Below are positions 19,019 to 21,193 of a stretch of DNA of 21,193 nt, one piece after another. This DNA comes from CAIOZW01 sp049317725. GTDB taxonomy: Bacteria > Acidobacteriota > Blastocatellia > RBC074. A program made the position numbers and the translations under genes. The notes below the pieces were generated by a model. The model was given only the letters and a program-made list of their open reading frames with translations. It did no database searches and was not told the DNA's origin. The stretch is from contig JBMOHS010000057.1 of assembly GCA_049317725.1 (NCBI GenBank), positions 1 through 21,193 of the forward strand, given 5' to 3'. Positions within the stretch are counted from its first letter, which is position 1. Each line of letters opens with the position of its first letter.

Positions 19019-20143
19019 ATGACGCAGATCCGCTTCCATTCTGAGCTGCACGCTTCCGGTTTGGGTCCGTCGGACGCACCAGTAGTGATCGAGGTGACGA
19101 GGGGGACAGAGGTCGAGTCGGTCCACCGTGGGTCGATCGCGGTGGTCACGGGAGACGGGATCCCAGTGGCGTCCCTCGGGAAGGTCACGACCCGCATCTT
19201 CTACCGTTCCGCCGCCAAACCGTTCCAAGCCATTCCCCTGATCGAATCGGGAGCAGCAGATCGTTATCGCCTGACTCCCGTCGAGCTGGCGGTGATCATC
19301 GGTTCGCACAGTGGAGAGGCAATCCACCGCGAGGTCGTCCGCTCGATCCTGGCCAAGGCCGAGCTCCCGGTGGATGCTCTGCAGTGTGGCCTCCACATGC
19401 CGTTCGACGAGGGGACGACGAAAGCGCTCCGTGCCGCAGGGGAGCGCCCCGATCTTCTTCACAACAACTGCTCTGGCAAGCACGCCGGCATGCTCGCCTT
19501 GGCCTGCCAGATGGGCGCACCGACGGAGACCTATCTCGATCCGACCCATCCTGTTCAACGGATGATTCTCACCTACGTTGCCCAATTTGCAGGAGTTCGG
19601 GAAGAGGAGGTCGGAATCGCTGTCGATGGTTGCAGTGCCCCTGTCTTTGCCGTTCCGCTGGAAGCAATGGCGCGGAGCTATGCCCGCTTGGTTGCCCCAC
19701 CGGATGATCTCCCGGAGAGGTCGCAAGAGGCCGCCCGACGGGTCGTCGCGGCCATGGTCGAAGCCCCAGAGATGGTCGGCGGCACGCGACAGCGGCTCGA
19801 TACGGACCTCATGCGGGCCCTTCCCGGCCAGATCGTCTCGAAGGTCGGAGCTGAGGGCGTGCAACTCCTCGGTCTTCTGCCGTGCCCGCGATACCCGCGC
19901 GGGCTGGGCATTGCCATCAAGATCGAAGACGGCGACACCCGACGCGCCCGTGACCCGGTGGTTCTGGAGACCCTGCGCCAACTCGGCCTCTTCGACTCCG
20001 GGCTTCCCGATTCCCTTACCGGCTATGCGCGTTCCCAGGTTACCAACCACCGGCGCCTGCCGGTCGGCGAGGTCCGACCGGCCTTCGCCCTCAGCTTCCC
20101 CCTCAGCTTTCATGGACGGATCTCTTCGCGGGAGGGAGCGTGA
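19019..20143 (+). CDS. L-asparaginase, class 3 (Rhizobium etli ReAV type, Asparaginase_II family)
   Basis: 374 residues, full length. It hydrolyses L-asparagine to aspartate and ammonia and is unrelated in fold to E. coli AnsA/AnsB, resembling serine-beta-lactamase-like enzymes. The catalytic pair S64/K67 is in RSAAKPFQ, and the zinc-site residues C151/K154 (NNCSGKHAGM) and C205 (DGCSAPVF) are present. All five sit at a constant +16 offset from the ReAV residues S48, K51, C135, K138 and C189 as I recall them. SHSGE (residues 96-100) is a further family motif. There is no signal peptide, so it is cytoplasmic. The start has no ribosome site but a TATGAT just upstream. Its TGA overlaps the GTG of the next gene (GTGA), so the two are probably co-translated. 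Confidence 0.93.
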   Translation: MTQIRFHSELHASGLGPSDAPVVIEVTRGTEVESVHRGSIAVVTGDGIPVASLGKVTTRIFYRSAAKPFQAIPLIESGAADRYRLTPVELAVIIGSHSGEAIHREVVRSILAKAELPVDALQCGLHMPFDEGTTKALRAAGERPDLLHNNCSGKHAGMLALACQMGAPTETYLDPTHPVQRMILTYVAQFAGVREEEVGIAVDGCSAPVFAVPLEAMARSYARLVAPPDDLPERSQEAARRVVAAMVEAPEMVGGTRQRLDTDLMRALPGQIVSKVGAEGVQLLGLLPCPRYPRGLGIAIKIEDGDTRRARDPVVLETLRQLGLFDSGLPDSLTGYARSQVTNHRRLPVGEVRPAFALSFPLSFHGRISSREGA

Positions 20144-21193
20144 ACGAGGCAATCCGGCAGCTCTTCCCTGTCACCAAGCACTACGTCTACCTCAACCACG
20201 CAGCGGTCAGTCCAATCTCCCTTCCTGTCTATGAGCGGATGAATGGCTACACCAGGGACCTGCTGGAGCGGGGCTTGGTGCGCTATCGGGAGTGGGGGGA
20301 GGCGGTCGAAGCCGTGCGCCGTTCCGCAGCGCACTTGGTCCACGCGGCCCCCGACGAGATCGCCTTCGCGCCGAATACCTCGACCGGACTGGCCCTCATC
20401 GCCAATGGCATTGCTTGGGAACAGGGCGACAATGTCGTCTCGGCCGATTGTGAATTTCCATCGAACCTGCTCCCCTGGCAGCGCCTCGGACCCGCTTACG
20501 GGGTCGATCTGCGCCTCATCCCGGAACGCCAAGCGCGCCTCGAAACGGAAGAGATTCTGGCGGCGATCGATGACCGGACCCGTGTCGTCACGCTCAGCTT
20601 CGTCGAATTCGCCAGCGGCTTCCGCAACGACTTGGCGACGATTGGCCGGTATTGTCGCGAACGGGGAGTCCTCTTTGTCGTCGACGCCATCCAGGGGCTC
20701 GGCGCACTGCAGCTCGACGTCGAGGAGTGTCGGATCGATGCCTTGGCGGCCGATGCCCACAAGTTTCTGTTGGGCCCGGATGGCGTCGCGCTGCTCTACA
20801 TTCGTCGAGGCGTGCTCGACCGCATCGCTCCAACCGTCCTCGGTTGGATGTCGGTCGAGAGTCCCTTCTCCTTCCAACGTGCCGAACAACCACTTGCCGC
20901 GGGCGCACGCCGCTTCGAGCCCGGGGCGCTCAACACGGCGGGCGTCGTCGGCCTCGGTGCGGCGATCGATCTCTTCCTCGAGGTTGGAGCAGAACGGATC
21001 GAGCAGTACCTGCTCGACCTGGCTGGGTATCTCCGCCAAGGGCTCGAAGATCGCGGGTATCAAGTCGTCAGCTCCTCTCAACCGGGAGAGCGATCCTCAT
21101 TTGTCTGCTGTCAACATCCCCGCCACTCGGCAGAGGCACTCCACCGGCTCCTCGAAGCCGAAGGGATCATCACCACGCCCCGTCTGGGTCGCC
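20140..21193 (+). CDS. Class V aminotransferase-fold PLP enzyme (3' end cut by window edge)
   Basis: The frame starts at GTG 20140, overlapping the asparaginase TGA, with GGAGG four bases upstream, and stays open to the window end (351 codons). The N-terminus VYLNHAAVSPISLPVYERM is typical of the cysteine desulfurase/isopenicillin-N-epimerase/selenocysteine lyase group. The PLP-binding middle has FAPNTSTGLALIANG, FVVDAIQGLGALQLDV (PLP-contacting Asp) and ADAHKFLLGPDG with Schiff-base lysine K208. FEPGALNTAGVVGLGAAIDLF follows. No cysteine-desulfurase active-site loop can be identified, so the exact reaction (transaminase, epimerase, desulfurase or kynureninase-like) is open. Coupling to an asparaginase suggests an amino-acid degradation role, by inference. 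Confidence 0.9.
   Translation, partial: MNEAIRQLFPVTKHYVYLNHAAVSPISLPVYERMNGYTRDLLERGLVRYREWGEAVEAVRRSAAHLVHAAPDEIAFAPNTSTGLALIANGIAWEQGDNVVSADCEFPSNLLPWQRLGPAYGVDLRLIPERQARLETEEILAAIDDRTRVVTLSFVEFASGFRNDLATIGRYCRERGVLFVVDAIQGLGALQLDVEECRIDALAADAHKFLLGPDGVALLYIRRGVLDRIAPTVLGWMSVESPFSFQRAEQPLAAGARRFEPGALNTAGVVGLGAAIDLFLEVGAERIEQYLLDLAGYLRQGLEDRGYQVVSSSQPGERSSFVCCQHPRHSAEALHRLLEAEGIITTPRLGR

Noticed and set aside
18938..20152. 404-codon minus-strand frame opposite the asparaginase
   Set aside because: The plus-strand product has all catalytic residues of a known family; the minus-strand translation has none.

Overview
The window is about 21 kb of high-GC bacterial chromosome with closely packed genes on both strands. 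Several features point to an acidobacterium (Acidobacteriota): a very large Oar-like TonB-dependent receptor with an N-terminal carboxypeptidase-regulatory-like domain, a PQQ dehydrogenase with a built-in cytochrome c domain, a TPR lipo/periplasmic-type protein followed by a CRTAC1 (FG-GAP + ASPIC/UnbV) protein, and an LPS heptose pathway. This placement is an inference from gene content. I see no rRNA, tRNA, CRISPR array, insertion sequence or prophage.

Layout. Positions 1-324 hold the tail of an SDR oxidoreductase. After about 500 bp without a convincing gene comes a FadR/GntR-family regulator (823-1665). On the minus strand lie polA (4389-1687) and, upstream of it in the same direction, ilvE (5410-4475), with a strong hairpin between them. 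A divergent spacer carrying an unusual nested palindrome (5530-5595) separates ilvE from a rightward operon: Trm112-like zinc ribbon, GT9 heptosyltransferase (waaF type) and heptose-7-phosphate kinase (rfaE1/hldE-N type). The stops and starts of these genes overlap, and the operon ends in a double-hairpin terminator. A 3D-domain cell-wall enzyme follows, with its own terminator at 9034-9063. A near-consensus sigma70 promoter (9123-9152) then precedes a leader of roughly 650 nt that contains a 13-bp tandem repeat.

The largest locus is the TonB-dependent receptor (9805-13317). It is a single continuous reading frame broken by two in-frame stop codons with no frameshift: TGA at 9865 inside the signal peptide and TAG at 11023 between the plug and the barrel. 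Three exported proteins follow in one tight rightward run: PQQ dehydrogenase-cytochrome c (13474-15645), TPR protein (15674-17149) and CRTAC1 protein (17174-18949). Together with the receptor they look like an outer-membrane uptake plus periplasmic oxidation locus, although the substrate cannot be read from sequence. The right end carries a class 3 (Rhizobium etli type) L-asparaginase, possibly on a leaderless mRNA, whose stop overlaps the GTG start of a class V PLP enzyme that runs off the window.

The points most worth checking are the doubly interrupted receptor, the nested palindrome upstream of the Trm112-like gene, the long structured leader with tandem repeats before the receptor, and the mutually exclusive hairpins after rfaE.
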